Assembly (NCBI GenBank): GCA_003250275.1
Contig: QKGW01000542.1
Coordinates: forward strand, 1-21,676
DNA from: Alphaproteobacteria bacterium
Lineage (GTDB): Bacteria > Pseudomonadota > Alphaproteobacteria > Rhodospirillales > Rhodospirillaceae
DNA length: 21,676 bases
Direction: 5' to 3'
The notes under the pieces were generated by a model that saw nothing but the letters and a program-made list of their open reading frames with translations, was not told the DNA's origin and made no database searches. The translations under genes and the position numbers were made by a program. Positions 1-8,295 of this stretch are shown piece after piece. Numbering within the stretch: position 1 is the stretch's first letter; the number at the start of each line of letters is the position of its first letter.

Positions 1-422
1 TAGAAGAGCATGAAGTCGAGGGCGCAGAACATGCCGACCATCATGGTTTCGAGAACCAGGAAGGAAATCATGTACTCCTTCACCCGCGTGCGGATCGCGC
101 TCCACCCGGCGAGCACGCAGATCGGGGTGAGGAAGGTCGAGAGCAGCACGAACAGCACCGAAATGCCGTCGACGCCCATGTGGTAGGTGATCCCGGTGCC
201 GGGCAGCCACTCGGTCTGCTCGACGAACTGGAAGTCCGCGGTGCCGTTGCGGAAGCCGAACCACAGGAACACCGACATCACGAAGGTCGCGCACGAGGTG
301 AGCAGCGCGACGTTGCGGCTGTTGCGGGCGACGATCTCCTCGTCCCCCCGGATCATCAGGATGAAGGCCACCCCTACCAGCGGCAGGAAGGTGATGATGC
401 TCAATAGCGGCCAGTCGGTCAT
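1..422 (-). CDS. nuoM: NADH-quinone oxidoreductase subunit M (partial, N-terminal 140 residues)
   Basis: Antiporter-like membrane subunit of complex I that contributes one proton channel to the membrane arm. The reading frame starts with ATG at 422 and runs off the left edge, so only about 140 of the usual roughly 500 residues are present. The translation begins MTDWPLLSIITFLPLVGVAF and later contains GVDGISVLFVLLSTFLTP and a segment ending ALDFMLFY, which are typical NuoM N-terminal stretches with several hydrophobic helices. The start is supported by a GAGGGG ribosome-binding site that overlaps the nuoL stop, 11 nt upstream. It follows nuoL directly, as expected in the operon, and nuoN would be expected beyond the edge. 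The identity is clear; the truncation is only the window boundary. Confidence 0.95.
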   Translation of the reverse strand, partial: MTDWPLLSIITFLPLVGVAFILMIRGDEEIVARNSRNVALLTSCATFVMSVFLWFGFRNGTADFQFVEQTEWLPGTGITYHMGVDGISVLFVLLSTFLTPICVLAGWSAIRTRVKEYMISFLVLETMMVGMFCALDFMLF

Positions 423-433
423 CGGTCAGCCCC

Positions 434-2362
434 TCACCCTTGCAGTCCGACGACGTACGCCGAAACGAACACGGCCAGGCCGATGATCATGGCGAACGCG
501 TAGTGATAGACGAACCCGCTCTGCATCAGCGCGGTGCGCTTCGCGACGATACGGGTGACGAAGGAAATGCCGTCGGGGCCGAAGCGATCGATGATGCCGA
601 CGTCGCCCCGTTTCCAGAGGACGCGGCCGATGGCGAACACCGGGCGGACGAAGATGCGGTCGTAAAGCTCGTCGAAGTACCACTTGTTCAAGAGGAAGCG
701 GTACAGCCCCGGCATCGCCCCGGCGAGCTTCGCCGGGAGGTCGGTCTTGACGATGTAGAACAGGTAGGCGACGAGGATACCGACGAGCGCCACCACCACC
801 GGCAGCGTCTTGACGAAGCCCTCGACGTGGTGCGCGGCTTCGAGCGGGTCCGTGCCGACGACCGCGAGCGCGTTCTTCCAGAACGCGGCGCGGCCCGCGC
901 CGACGAAGCTGTCGTAACCGATCATCCCCGCGAAGATCGCGCCGAGCGCGAGCACCATCAGCGGGATCAGCATCACCATCGGCGATTCGTGGACGTGCGC
1001 CATGGTCTTCTCGTCGGCGCGCGGCTGACCGTGGAAGGTCATGAACAGCAGACGCCAGGAGTAGAACGCGGTGAGCAGCGCCGCGATCGCGCCCATCCAG
1101 AAGGCGTACTGGCCGATCGCCGAGTGCGCCCCCCAGGCGGCTTCGAGGATGGTGTCCTTGGAGTAGTAGCCCGCGAACACCGGCAGACCCGCGAGCGAGA
1201 GCGAGCCGATCCACATGATCGCGTAGGTGATCTTGATGTTCTTCCAGATCCCGCCCATGCGCCGCATGTCCTGCTCGTCGGACATCGCGTGGATCACCGA
1301 GCCCGCGCCCAAGAACAGCATCGCCTTGAAGAACGCGTGGGTGACGAGGTGGAAGATCGCCGCGCCGTACGCGCCGACGCCGAGGGCGAAGAACATGTAG
1401 CCGAGCTGCGAGCAGGTCGAATACGCGATCACCCGCTTGATGTCGTTCTGCACGCAGCCGATCGTCGCGGCGAACAGCGCGGTGGTCGCGCCGACGAAGG
1501 CGACGACGGCGAGCGCGGTCTCGGTGTATTCGAACAGCGGCGACATCCGCGCGACCATGAACACGCCCGCGGTCACCATCGTCGCGGCGTGGATCAGCGC
1601 GGAGACCGGCGTCGGGCCTTCCATCGCGTCGGGCAGCCAGGTGTGCAGGCCGATCTGCGCCGACTTGCCCATCGCGCCGACGAAGAGGAGCAGGCAGAGC
1701 GTGGTCAGCACCGGCAGTTCGGTGCCGAAGATGCGGAAGGTCTGCCCCGCCATCTCGGGCGCGGCGGAGAAGATCGCATCGAGGTTGGCGGTATCGAAGG
1801 CGAGGTAGATGCCGGCGATGCCGAGCATGAAGCCGAAGTCGCCGACGCGGTTGACGATGAACGCCTTGATCGCCGCGGCGTTGGCCGAGGGCCGGTCGTT
1901 CCAGAAGCCGATCAGGAGGTAGGACGACAGGCCCACGCCCTCCCAGCCGAAGAACATCTGCACGAGGTTGTCGGCAGTCACCAGCATCAGCATGAAGAAG
2001 GTGAACAGCGAGAGATACGCCATGAACCGCGGCTCGGACGGGTCGCCGTGCATGTAGCCGATCGAATAGATGTGCACGAGCGCGGAGATCACCGAAACCG
2101 TGAACAGCATCGCGGCGGTGAGGGTGTCGACCTTGAGCGCCCAGGAGACGTCGAAGCTGCCGACGTGGATCCAATCGAACAGGGTGACGGTGAACGGCCC
2201 GGCGCCGAAGCCGACGGAGAGCAGCACCGGGATCGACAGCCCGGCGGAGACCACCATCAGCAGCGAGGTGACGATCTGCGAACCGATGCGCCCGATGAAG
2301 CGCCCGAACAACCCGGCGAGGATCGCGCCCAGAAGCGGCAGAAAGACGATGGCGACGGTCAT
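434..2362 (-). CDS. nuoL: NADH-quinone oxidoreductase subunit L
   Basis: Distal antiporter-like subunit of complex I, which pumps protons and carries the long lateral helix along the membrane arm. The 642-residue product is of normal family length. It shows the N-terminal NuoL signature, FFGWEGVGLSSYLLIGFW around residues 137-154, with the conserved glutamate at about 141. The antiporter core follows, with MGKSAQIGLHTWLPDAMEGP from about 231 including Lys233, then TPVSALIHAATMVTAGVF. Many hydrophobic helices run to the C-terminus. The ATG at 2362 has a GAGGA ribosome-binding site overlapping the nuoK stop, leaving a 5-nt gap, so the two genes are probably translationally coupled. Homologous antiporter subunits exist in Mrp and hydrogenase complexes, but the operon context settles the assignment. 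Confidence 0.98.
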   Translation of the reverse strand: MTVAIVFLPLLGAILAGLFGRFIGRIGSQIVTSLLMVVSAGLSIPVLLSVGFGAGPFTVTLFDWIHVGSFDVSWALKVDTLTAAMLFTVSVISALVHIYSIGYMHGDPSEPRFMAYLSLFTFFMLMLVTADNLVQMFFGWEGVGLSSYLLIGFWNDRPSANAAAIKAFIVNRVGDFGFMLGIAGIYLAFDTANLDAIFSAAPEMAGQTFRIFGTELPVLTTLCLLLFVGAMGKSAQIGLHTWLPDAMEGPTPVSALIHAATMVTAGVFMVARMSPLFEYTETALAVVAFVGATTALFAATIGCVQNDIKRVIAYSTCSQLGYMFFALGVGAYGAAIFHLVTHAFFKAMLFLGAGSVIHAMSDEQDMRRMGGIWKNIKITYAIMWIGSLSLAGLPVFAGYYSKDTILEAAWGAHSAIGQYAFWMGAIAALLTAFYSWRLLFMTFHGQPRADEKTMAHVHESPMVMLIPLMVLALGAIFAGMIGYDSFVGAGRAAFWKNALAVVGTDPLEAAHHVEGFVKTLPVVVALVGILVAYLFYIVKTDLPAKLAGAMPGLYRFLLNKWYFDELYDRIFVRPVFAIGRVLWKRGDVGIIDRFGPDGISFVTRIVAKRTALMQSGFVYHYAFAMIIGLAVFVSAYVVGLQG

Positions 2363-2367
2363 GATCC

Positions 2368-2676
2368 TCAGCCTTTCATCGCGTTGATGTCTTCGACCTG
2401 GATCGAACCGCGGTTGCGGAAGAACACCACCAGGATCGCAAGGCCGACCGCGGCTTCGGCGGCCGCGACGGTAAGCACGAACATCACGAACACCTGTCCG
2501 ACGAGATCGTTGAGGAAGGCGGAAAACGCGACGAAGTTGATGTTGACCGCGAGCAGCATCAGCTCGATCGACATCAGGATGATGATGACGTTCTTGCGGT
2601 TGAGGAAAATCCCGAACACCCCGAGGGTGAAGAGGATCGCGGCGACGGTGAGGTAGTGCGTGAGGCCGATGGTCAT
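2368..2676 (-). CDS. nuoK: NADH-quinone oxidoreductase subunit K
   Basis: Small membrane subunit of complex I, 102 residues and three transmembrane helices, related to MrpC. It takes part in the proton path between the quinone site and the antiporter subunits. The start MTIGLTHYLTVAAILFTLGV at ATG 2676 gives the usual family length; a longer in-frame start at 2721 would add an unrelated hydrophilic leader that overlaps nuoJ. The two conserved membrane glutamates are visible as Glu38 (in MSIELMLLAVN) and Glu74 (in AAAEAAVGLA). The gene lies 2 nt after the nuoJ stop, with GGGGAT upstream as the ribosome-binding site, and 5 nt before nuoL. Confidence 0.97.
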   Translation of the reverse strand: MTIGLTHYLTVAAILFTLGVFGIFLNRKNVIIILMSIELMLLAVNINFVAFSAFLNDLVGQVFVMFVLTVAAAEAAVGLAILVVFFRNRGSIQVEDINAMKG

Positions 2677-2678
2677 GA

Positions 2679-3287
2679 TCAGATCCCCTTCCCCGTCGCG
2701 ACTTTCTTCACCTCGACGCACTCGGAGAGCGGCCGCGACGCCTGCTCGAGCGGGCTCTGCCGCTTGACCCCGCCGCGCTTGCGCAGGGTCAGCATGATCG
2801 AGCCGATCATGCCCACGAGCAGCACCATACCGGCCATCTGGAACAGGTAGATGTACTTGGTGTAGAGGATCATGCCGAGCGCCTCGGTATTGGTGAGTTC
2901 CGAGGGCGGCGGCACCGGCGCGGCGGCGACGGTGGCGAAGTTCGGGTCGAGGGTCCAGGCGCTGAACACCAGGGCAAGCTCGGCGAACAGCACGAGGCCG
3001 ACCACCGCGCCCGCGGGCAACATCCTGACGAAGCCCTCGCGCGCCGACACCGCGTGGATGTCGAGCATCATCACCACGAACAGGAACAGCACCGCGACCG
3101 CGCCGACGTAGACGATCACCATGATCATCGCAACGAACTCGGCCCCGAGGAGCACGAACAGACCCGCGACGTTGAAGAAGGTGAGGATCAGGAACAGCAC
3201 GGCGTGGACCGGGTTGCGCGCGGTCACCACCATCGCGCCGGAGGCCACCGACAGAACCGCGAAGAGATAGAATACGAAGGCGGTCAT
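2679..3287 (-). CDS. nuoJ: NADH-quinone oxidoreductase subunit J
   Basis: Membrane subunit of complex I, 202 residues. It begins MTAFVFYLFAVLSVASGAMV and carries the family core with NPVHAVLFLILTFFNVAGLF and MIMVIVYVGAVAVLFLFVVM, which includes the pi-bulge helix implicated in coupling quinone reduction to proton transfer. The C-terminal helix is followed by a basic, hydrophilic tail. ATG at 3287 is chosen because GGAGG lies 8 nt upstream; an upstream ATG at 3311 would add only MPRRGGSA. The gene is separated from nuoI by an unusually long 120-bp spacer for this operon, and its start overlaps the stop of a possible mini-ORF (3284-3355). Confidence 0.96.
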   Translation of the reverse strand: MTAFVFYLFAVLSVASGAMVVTARNPVHAVLFLILTFFNVAGLFVLLGAEFVAMIMVIVYVGAVAVLFLFVVMMLDIHAVSAREGFVRMLPAGAVVGLVLFAELALVFSAWTLDPNFATVAAAPVPPPSELTNTEALGMILYTKYIYLFQMAGMVLLVGMIGSIMLTLRKRGGVKRQSPLEQASRPLSECVEVKKVATGKGI

Positions 3288-3407
3288 TGCCGATCCTCCC
3301 CTGCGGGGCATAGGCGCGCGCGTTGCGCGGCGTCCTGGCTGGTGTGCGGTTTCATCGTGAGGTATCCCCGGAAGAACGTCCTGAAGTGGTGTTTCGGAAG
3401 CGCCGCA
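3288..3407 (-). other. nuoI-nuoJ intercistronic spacer with candidate 23-codon mini-ORF
   Basis: This 120-bp gap is the longest inside the nuo operon; the other junctions span 32 nt to overlap. On the minus strand an ATG at 3355 opens a 23-codon frame (MKPHTSQDAAQRARLCPAGE, then DRQ) that stops at 3284-3286 with TGA overlapping the nuoJ ATG as ATGA, a typical translational-coupling arrangement. The only upstream purine stretch is GGGGAT about 8 nt before the start. The peptide matches nothing I recognise. The spacer also holds the GGAGG ribosome-binding site of nuoJ and a short CGCG-rich stem. It could simply be an untranslated intercistronic region. Confidence 0.3.
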
Positions 3408-3896
3408 TCAGCGATACGGCGCCTCAGCCTCCTGACGCAGCGCCAGCTCAGTTTCCCAGCGGTCGCCGTTGTCGAGGAGTCTTTGCTTGTTGTAGATCAG
3501 CTCGGCGCGCCGCTCGGTGGCGAACTCGAAGTTCGGCCCCTCGACGATCGCGTCCACCGGGCACGCCTCCTGACACAGACCGCAGTAGATGCACTTGGTC
3601 ATGTCGATGTCGTAGCGGGTGGTGCGGCGGCTGCCGTCGGCGCGCGGTTCGGCCTCGATGGTGATCGCCTGCGCCGGGCAGATCGCCTCGCACAGCTTGC
3701 ACGCGATGCAGCGTTCCTCGCCGTTGGGATAGCGGCGCAGCGCGTGCTCGCCGCGGAAGCGCGTCGAGAGCGGCCCCTTCTCGTAGGGGTAGTCGATCGT
3801 CACCTTGGGCTTGAAGAAGTACTTCAGCGTGAGCGCGAACCCCGAGAGGAGTTCGAGCAGAAGGAAGGACTTCAAGGTGCGGACGAGTGTGGTCAT
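3408..3896 (-). CDS. nuoI: NADH-quinone oxidoreductase subunit I (2x[4Fe-4S])
   Basis: Peripheral-arm ferredoxin-like subunit that carries clusters N6a and N6b and passes electrons from NuoG towards NuoB. The protein has 162 residues, the normal length for the alphaproteobacterial type. It has an N-terminal amphipathic region followed by two complete CxxCxxCxxxCP motifs: CIACKLCEAICP with cysteines 63, 66, 69 and 73, and CIYCGLCQEACP with cysteines 102, 105, 108 and 112. All eight ligands are present. ATG at 3896 is preceded by GGGGAGAG. It lies 16 nt after nuoH. Confidence 0.98.
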   Translation of the reverse strand: MTTLVRTLKSFLLLELLSGFALTLKYFFKPKVTIDYPYEKGPLSTRFRGEHALRRYPNGEERCIACKLCEAICPAQAITIEAEPRADGSRRTTRYDIDMTKCIYCGLCQEACPVDAIVEGPNFEFATERRAELIYNKQRLLDNGDRWETELALRQEAEAPYR

Positions 3897-3912
3897 GCTG
3901 TGTCTCTCCCCG

Positions 3913-4923
3913 TCACGCCGGCAGCCAGCCGAAGATGTGCAGCACCACCGCGGTGATCACCACCCAGCCCAGCGACAGCGGCAGGAAGATCTTCCACCCC
4001 AGGCGCATCAACTGGTCGTAGCGATAGCGCGGCACCGTCGCGCGGGCCCAGAGGAAGAAGAACAAAACGGCGGATACCTTGAGGGCGAACCAGACGACCC
4101 CGGGGATCCAGGTGAGCGGCGCGACGTTCATCGGCGGCAGCCACCCCCCGAGGAACAGGACCGTGCAGAGGCTGCTCATCAGGATCATGTTGGCGTATTC
4201 GCCGAGGAAGAACATCGCGAAGGTCATCGCCGAGTATTCGGTGTTGTAGCCGCCGACGAGTTCGGACTCCGCCTCGGGCAGGTCGAACGGCGTGCGGTTG
4301 GTTTCGGCGAGCGCCGAGATCAGGAACATCACGAACACCGGGAAGTGCGGGATGAAGTACCACAGCCCGCTCTGGGCCTCGACGATGCGGCTGAGGTTGA
4401 GCGACCCGGCGGTGATCAGGACGGTGACGATGATGAAGCCGATCGCGACTTCGTAGGACACCATCTGCGCCGCCGAGCGCATCGCGCCGAGGAACGAGTA
4501 TTTCGAGTTCGACGCCCAGCCGGCCATGATGATGCCGTAGACGCCGAGCGAGGACACTGCGAAGAGGTAGAGGATGCCGACGTTGATGTCGGCGATCACC
4601 CAGCCGGAGGAGACCGGGATCACCGCCCAGCCGATCATCGCGAGCGAGAACGTCACCATCGGCGCAAGCAGGAACACCACCGGATTGGCGCCGGTCGGCA
4701 CCACGGTTTCCTTGATGAACAGCTTGAGGCCGTCGGCGAGCGGTTGCAGCAGGCCGAACGGGCCGACGACGTTGGGGCCGCGGCGCAGATGCATCGCCGC
4801 GATCACCTTGCGCTCGGCGTAGGTGAGGTAGGCGACCGCCACCAGCAACGGCACCACGAAGGCGAAGATCTTCAGCAGGATCAGGATCAGCGGCAGCAGG
4901 AAGTCGTTCCAGAGTTCAGCCAT
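3913..4923 (-). CDS. nuoH: NADH-quinone oxidoreductase subunit H
   Basis: Membrane subunit of complex I (336 residues, about eight helices) that forms most of the quinone-access chamber at the junction between the arms. Family signatures are visible: LTYAERKVIAAMHLRRGPNV followed by VGPFGLLQPLADGLKL near residues 34-68, the acidic loop AETNRTPFDLPEAESELVGG near 206-225, EYANMI, and RATVPRYRYDQLM near the C-terminus. The ATG at 4923 lies inside the end of nuoG, giving an 8-nt overlap, and AAGGAC upstream can serve as ribosome-binding site. Everything expected of a functional NuoH is present. Confidence 0.98.
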   Translation of the reverse strand: MAELWNDFLLPLILILLKIFAFVVPLLVAVAYLTYAERKVIAAMHLRRGPNVVGPFGLLQPLADGLKLFIKETVVPTGANPVVFLLAPMVTFSLAMIGWAVIPVSSGWVIADINVGILYLFAVSSLGVYGIIMAGWASNSKYSFLGAMRSAAQMVSYEVAIGFIIVTVLITAGSLNLSRIVEAQSGLWYFIPHFPVFVMFLISALAETNRTPFDLPEAESELVGGYNTEYSAMTFAMFFLGEYANMILMSSLCTVLFLGGWLPPMNVAPLTWIPGVVWFALKVSAVLFFFLWARATVPRYRYDQLMRLGWKIFLPLSLGWVVITAVVLHIFGWLPA

Positions 4924-6994
4924 CGGTGCCGGTCCTTGCTTCGGTCGTCGTCTTGCCTTCCACGATTTCGAGCGTGCACGCCGCCATCGTCGGCGAGGCG
5001 CGGCTGATCGGGTCGGTCATGTAGTAGTTGCGGATCGGCGAGACGAACGGGCCCAGGGCCGCGTCGAGCGCACCGCTTTCGCCGAAGGCCGTCCACGCGC
5101 CCGGGGTCGCCACATCGCACTCGGCGAAGGCCGGGGCGTGCGCCTCGAGCTGCCCGCGCAGCCCTTCCAGGGTGTTGAACGGCAAGGTCTTGCCGAGCAC
5201 TTCCGACGCCGCGCGGACGATCTTCCAGTCCTCGCGCGCCTGGCCGGGCGGAAACACCGCGCGCTCGGCGCGCTGCACCCGGCCCTCGGTGTTGACGTAG
5301 GTGCCGTTCTTTTCGGTGTAGGCCGCGCCGGGCAGGATCACGTCCGCGACCTGCGCGCCGACGTCGCCGTGGTGGCCCTGGTAGATCACGAAGGCGCGGT
5401 CGAGGCCGTTGGTCTCGATCTGGTCCGCGCCGAGAAGCCACACCGCCTTGATCTCGCCGGTGGCGGCGGCCGCGAGGATTTCGCGCGTGCCCTTGCCGCC
5501 CGGCCCCGGCACGAAGCCGAGGTCGAGACCGCCGACGCGGGCGGCGGCGGTGTGCAGCACGTTGAAGCCGTTCCAGCCGTCCTTGACCATCCCGGTCTTT
5601 TCCGCGAGGGCGCGCGCCGCGCCGAGAATGCGCGCGCCGTCCGCGCGGGTCAGCGCGCCCATACCGAGAACGATCATCGGCCGCTCGGCCTTGGCGAGCA
5701 CGTCGTGGAACGGGTTGATGCCGTCGAGCACCGCCTGGAGCGTGCCCGCGTCGTCGCCGAGGTGCTGGGTCTTGTAGGTGAGGTCCGCCTTCGGGCCGAT
5801 CACGCCGACCGGGAAGCGCCCCTTGGCGGCGCGCTTGCGGATGCGCGCGTTGAGCACCGGCGCTTCGATGCGCGGGTTGCTGCCGACGATGAGGAGCGCG
5901 TCGGCCTCCTCGACCCCGGCGATGGTGGTGTTGAAGCGGTAGGACGCCGGCGCGGACGGGTCGAGCGCCGCGCCGTCCTGGCGGCAGTCGAGGTTGGCGG
6001 AGCCGAGGCTTTCGATCAGCAGCTTGAGCGCGAACATCGATTCCGCGTCGACCATGTCGCCCGCGAGCGCGGCGATCTCGGAGCCCTGCAAGCCGCCGAG
6101 CGCATCCTGGATCGCGGCGAACGCCTCGCTCCACGACGCCGGTTCGAGCTTGCCGTCGCGGCGCACGTAGGGCACGTCGAGGCGGCGCTTGAGCAGGCCA
6201 TCGACGGCGTGGCGGCTCTTGTCGCCGAGCCACTCCTCGTTGACGTCCTCGGAGAGGCGCGGCAGCACGCGCATCACCTGGTTGCCGCGCGCGTCGACGC
6301 GGATCGCGCAGCCGACCGCGTCGAACACGTCGTAGGACTCGGTCTTGCGCAGTTCCCACGGGCGCGCGGCGAAGGCGTAGGGCTTCGAGGTCAGCGCGCC
6401 GACCGGGCAGAGGTCGACGATGTTGCCGGAGAGCTCCGAGGTCAGCGCGTGTTCGATATAGGTGGTGATCTCGGCGTGCTCGCCGCGGAACGCCATGCCG
6501 AGTTCCGGAACGCCCGCGACCTCGGTGAGGAAGCGGACGCAGCGGGTGCAATGGATGCAGCGCGTCATCGCGGTCTTGACCAGCGGGCCGAGGTACTTCT
6601 CGGTCACCGCGCGCTTTTCCTCGTCGTAGCGGCCCTTGTCGCGGCCGTAGGTCATCGCCTGGTCCTGAAGATCGCACTCGCCGCCCTGATCGCAGATCGG
6701 GCAATCGAGCGGGTGGTTGATCAGCAGCAGCTCCATGACGTTCTTGCGCGCCTGGAGGGCGACGTCGGACTGGGTCTTGACCACCATCCCCTCGCCCGCC
6801 GGCATCGCGCACGAGGCGACCGGCTTCGGCATCTTCTCGATCTCGACGAGGCACATCCGGCAGTTGGCGGCGACCGGCAGGCGTTCGTGGTAGCAGAAGC
6901 GCGGGATTTCGATCCCGAGCTGCTCCGCCGCCTGCAGCACCGACGTCCCTGCCGGGACCTCGATCTCCAATCCGTCGATGGTGAGTTTCGGCAT
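4916..6994 (-). CDS. nuoG: NADH-quinone oxidoreductase subunit G
   Basis: Largest peripheral subunit of complex I (692 residues), holding clusters N1b, N5 and N4 in the electron path from NuoF to NuoI. The N-terminal ferredoxin domain begins MPKLTIDGLEIEVPAGTSVL and has Cys34, 45, 48 and 62 for the [2Fe-2S] cluster. The His-Cys3 motif follows (His94, Cys98, Cys101, Cys107), then the four-cysteine [4Fe-4S] site (Cys146, 149, 152 and 196). The rest resembles the molybdopterin-oxidoreductase fold, which carries no cofactor in this family. I see no extra N7 cysteine motif. ATG at 6994 is preceded by AGGGAGAGGG, which overlaps the nuoF stop; the frame is open far upstream, but that part is antisense-style noise within nuoF. 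Confidence 0.97.
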   Translation of the reverse strand: MPKLTIDGLEIEVPAGTSVLQAAEQLGIEIPRFCYHERLPVAANCRMCLVEIEKMPKPVASCAMPAGEGMVVKTQSDVALQARKNVMELLLINHPLDCPICDQGGECDLQDQAMTYGRDKGRYDEEKRAVTEKYLGPLVKTAMTRCIHCTRCVRFLTEVAGVPELGMAFRGEHAEITTYIEHALTSELSGNIVDLCPVGALTSKPYAFAARPWELRKTESYDVFDAVGCAIRVDARGNQVMRVLPRLSEDVNEEWLGDKSRHAVDGLLKRRLDVPYVRRDGKLEPASWSEAFAAIQDALGGLQGSEIAALAGDMVDAESMFALKLLIESLGSANLDCRQDGAALDPSAPASYRFNTTIAGVEEADALLIVGSNPRIEAPVLNARIRKRAAKGRFPVGVIGPKADLTYKTQHLGDDAGTLQAVLDGINPFHDVLAKAERPMIVLGMGALTRADGARILGAARALAEKTGMVKDGWNGFNVLHTAAARVGGLDLGFVPGPGGKGTREILAAAATGEIKAVWLLGADQIETNGLDRAFVIYQGHHGDVGAQVADVILPGAAYTEKNGTYVNTEGRVQRAERAVFPPGQAREDWKIVRAASEVLGKTLPFNTLEGLRGQLEAHAPAFAECDVATPGAWTAFGESGALDAALGPFVSPIRNYYMTDPISRASPTMAACTLEIVEGKTTTEARTGTDG

Positions 6995-7005
6995 CAACCC
7001 TCTCC

Positions 7006-8295
7006 CTACGCGGCGCGGTGCTTGGCGTCCGCCCGGCGGGCGGCGATGCGCTTTTCCACTTCCGGGCGGAAGTGGCGGAACAGACCCTGGATCGGCCACG
7101 CCGCGGCGTCGCCGAGGGCGCAGATGGTGTGGCCCTCGATCTGGCGGGTGACTTCGAGCAGCTTGTCGATCTCCTCGACGCTCGCCTCGCCCTTCTCCAT
7201 CCGCACCATCGTGCGCCACAGCCAGCCGGTGCCTTCGCGGCACGGCGTGCACTGGCCGCAGCTCTCGTGCATGTAGAAGCGCGCGAGGCGGGTGATCGCG
7301 GCGACGAGGTCGGTCGACTTGTCCATCACGATCACCGCCGCGGTGCCGAGGCCCGAGCGGACGTTGCGGAGCGAGTCGAAGTCCATGTTGACGTCGTCGC
7401 AGATTTCCCTCGGGATCATCGGCGTCGACGAACCGCCGGGGATCACCGCGAGCAGGTTGTCCCAGCCGCCGCGCACGCCGCCGGCGTGCTTCTTGAGGAG
7501 TTCCTTGAGCGGAATGCCCATCTCCTCCTCGACGTTGCACGGCGTCTCGACGTGACCCGAGATGCAGAAGATCTTGGTGCCGTTGTTGTTGTCCGGCCCG
7601 AGGCCGGCGAACCACTCGGCGCCGCGGCGCAGGATCGTCGCCACGTCGGCGATGGTCTCGACGTTGTTCACCGTGGTCGGGCAGCCCCACACGCCGACGC
7701 CCGCCGGGAACGGCGGCTTGGCGCGCGGCTGGCCCTTCTTGCCTTCGAGGCTCTGGATCAGCGCGCTTTCCTCGCCGCAGATGTACGCGCCCATGCCGCG
7801 GTGGATATAGACGTCCATCTTCCAGCCCGAACCGCAGGCGTTGTCGCCGAGCAGACCGGCGTCGTAGGCTTCGTCGATCGCGCGTTGCAGCGCCACGGTC
7901 TCATTGAAGTACTCGCCGCGCACGTAGATGTACGCCGCGTGCGCGCCGATCGCGAAACCGGCGATCAGGCAGCCCTCGACGAGCTTGTGCGGCTCGTAGC
8001 GCAGGATGTCGCGGTCCTTGCAGGTGCCGGGCTCGCCCTCGTCGGCGTTGACCACGAGGTAGTGCGGCAGCGGCCCCTCGCCCTTCGGCATGAACGACCA
8101 CTTCATTCCCGCCGAAAAGCCCGCGCCGCCGCGGCCGCGCAGGCCCGCCTTCTTCATCTCGTCGACGATCCAGTCGCGCCCCTTGTCGAGGATCGCGCGG
8201 GTGCCGTCCCAATCGCCACGCGCCTGCGCGCCCTTGAGGAACGGGGATTCGAAGCCGTAGAGGTTGGTGTAGATGCGGTCTTCGTCGCGCAGCAT
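7006..8295 (-). CDS. nuoF: NADH-quinone oxidoreductase subunit F (NADH- and FMN-binding)
   Basis: Catalytic entry subunit of complex I: it oxidises NADH, carries FMN and cluster N3, and passes electrons to NuoE and NuoG. The product has 429 residues. The nucleotide/FMN-binding segments are GLRGRGGAGFSAGMKWSF (about 51-68), VVNADEGEPGTCKDRDIL (81-98) and YICGEESALIQSLEGKKGQP (171-190). The N3 ligands are Cys346, 349 and 352 in ESCGQCTPCREGTGW, plus Cys392 in GHTICALGDAAAWP. The start ATG at 8295 shares one base with the nuoE stop (TGATG) and has AAAGGAGA upstream inside nuoE, so translation is coupled. It ends 11 nt before nuoG. Confidence 0.98.
   Translation of the reverse strand: MLRDEDRIYTNLYGFESPFLKGAQARGDWDGTRAILDKGRDWIVDEMKKAGLRGRGGAGFSAGMKWSFMPKGEGPLPHYLVVNADEGEPGTCKDRDILRYEPHKLVEGCLIAGFAIGAHAAYIYVRGEYFNETVALQRAIDEAYDAGLLGDNACGSGWKMDVYIHRGMGAYICGEESALIQSLEGKKGQPRAKPPFPAGVGVWGCPTTVNNVETIADVATILRRGAEWFAGLGPDNNNGTKIFCISGHVETPCNVEEEMGIPLKELLKKHAGGVRGGWDNLLAVIPGGSSTPMIPREICDDVNMDFDSLRNVRSGLGTAAVIVMDKSTDLVAAITRLARFYMHESCGQCTPCREGTGWLWRTMVRMEKGEASVEEIDKLLEVTRQIEGHTICALGDAAAWPIQGLFRHFRPEVEKRIAARRADAKHRAA

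Noticed and set aside
426..2174. 582-codon minus-strand frame overlapping nuoL in another frame
   Set aside because: The translation is dominated by Arg, Ala and Gly and shares the strand with NuoL, whose own frame has all the expected motifs.
440..2656. 738-codon plus-strand open frame opposite nuoL and nuoK
   Set aside because: It is antisense to two clear complex I genes, its product is rich in Arg, Asp, Glu and His with no recognisable domain, and it follows from the strong GC bias at third codon positions.
3805..7276. Long plus-strand frames of 400 and 712 codons opposite nuoI, nuoH and nuoG
   Set aside because: They lie antisense to intact genes with complete cofactor motifs, and their translations are compositionally biased noise.
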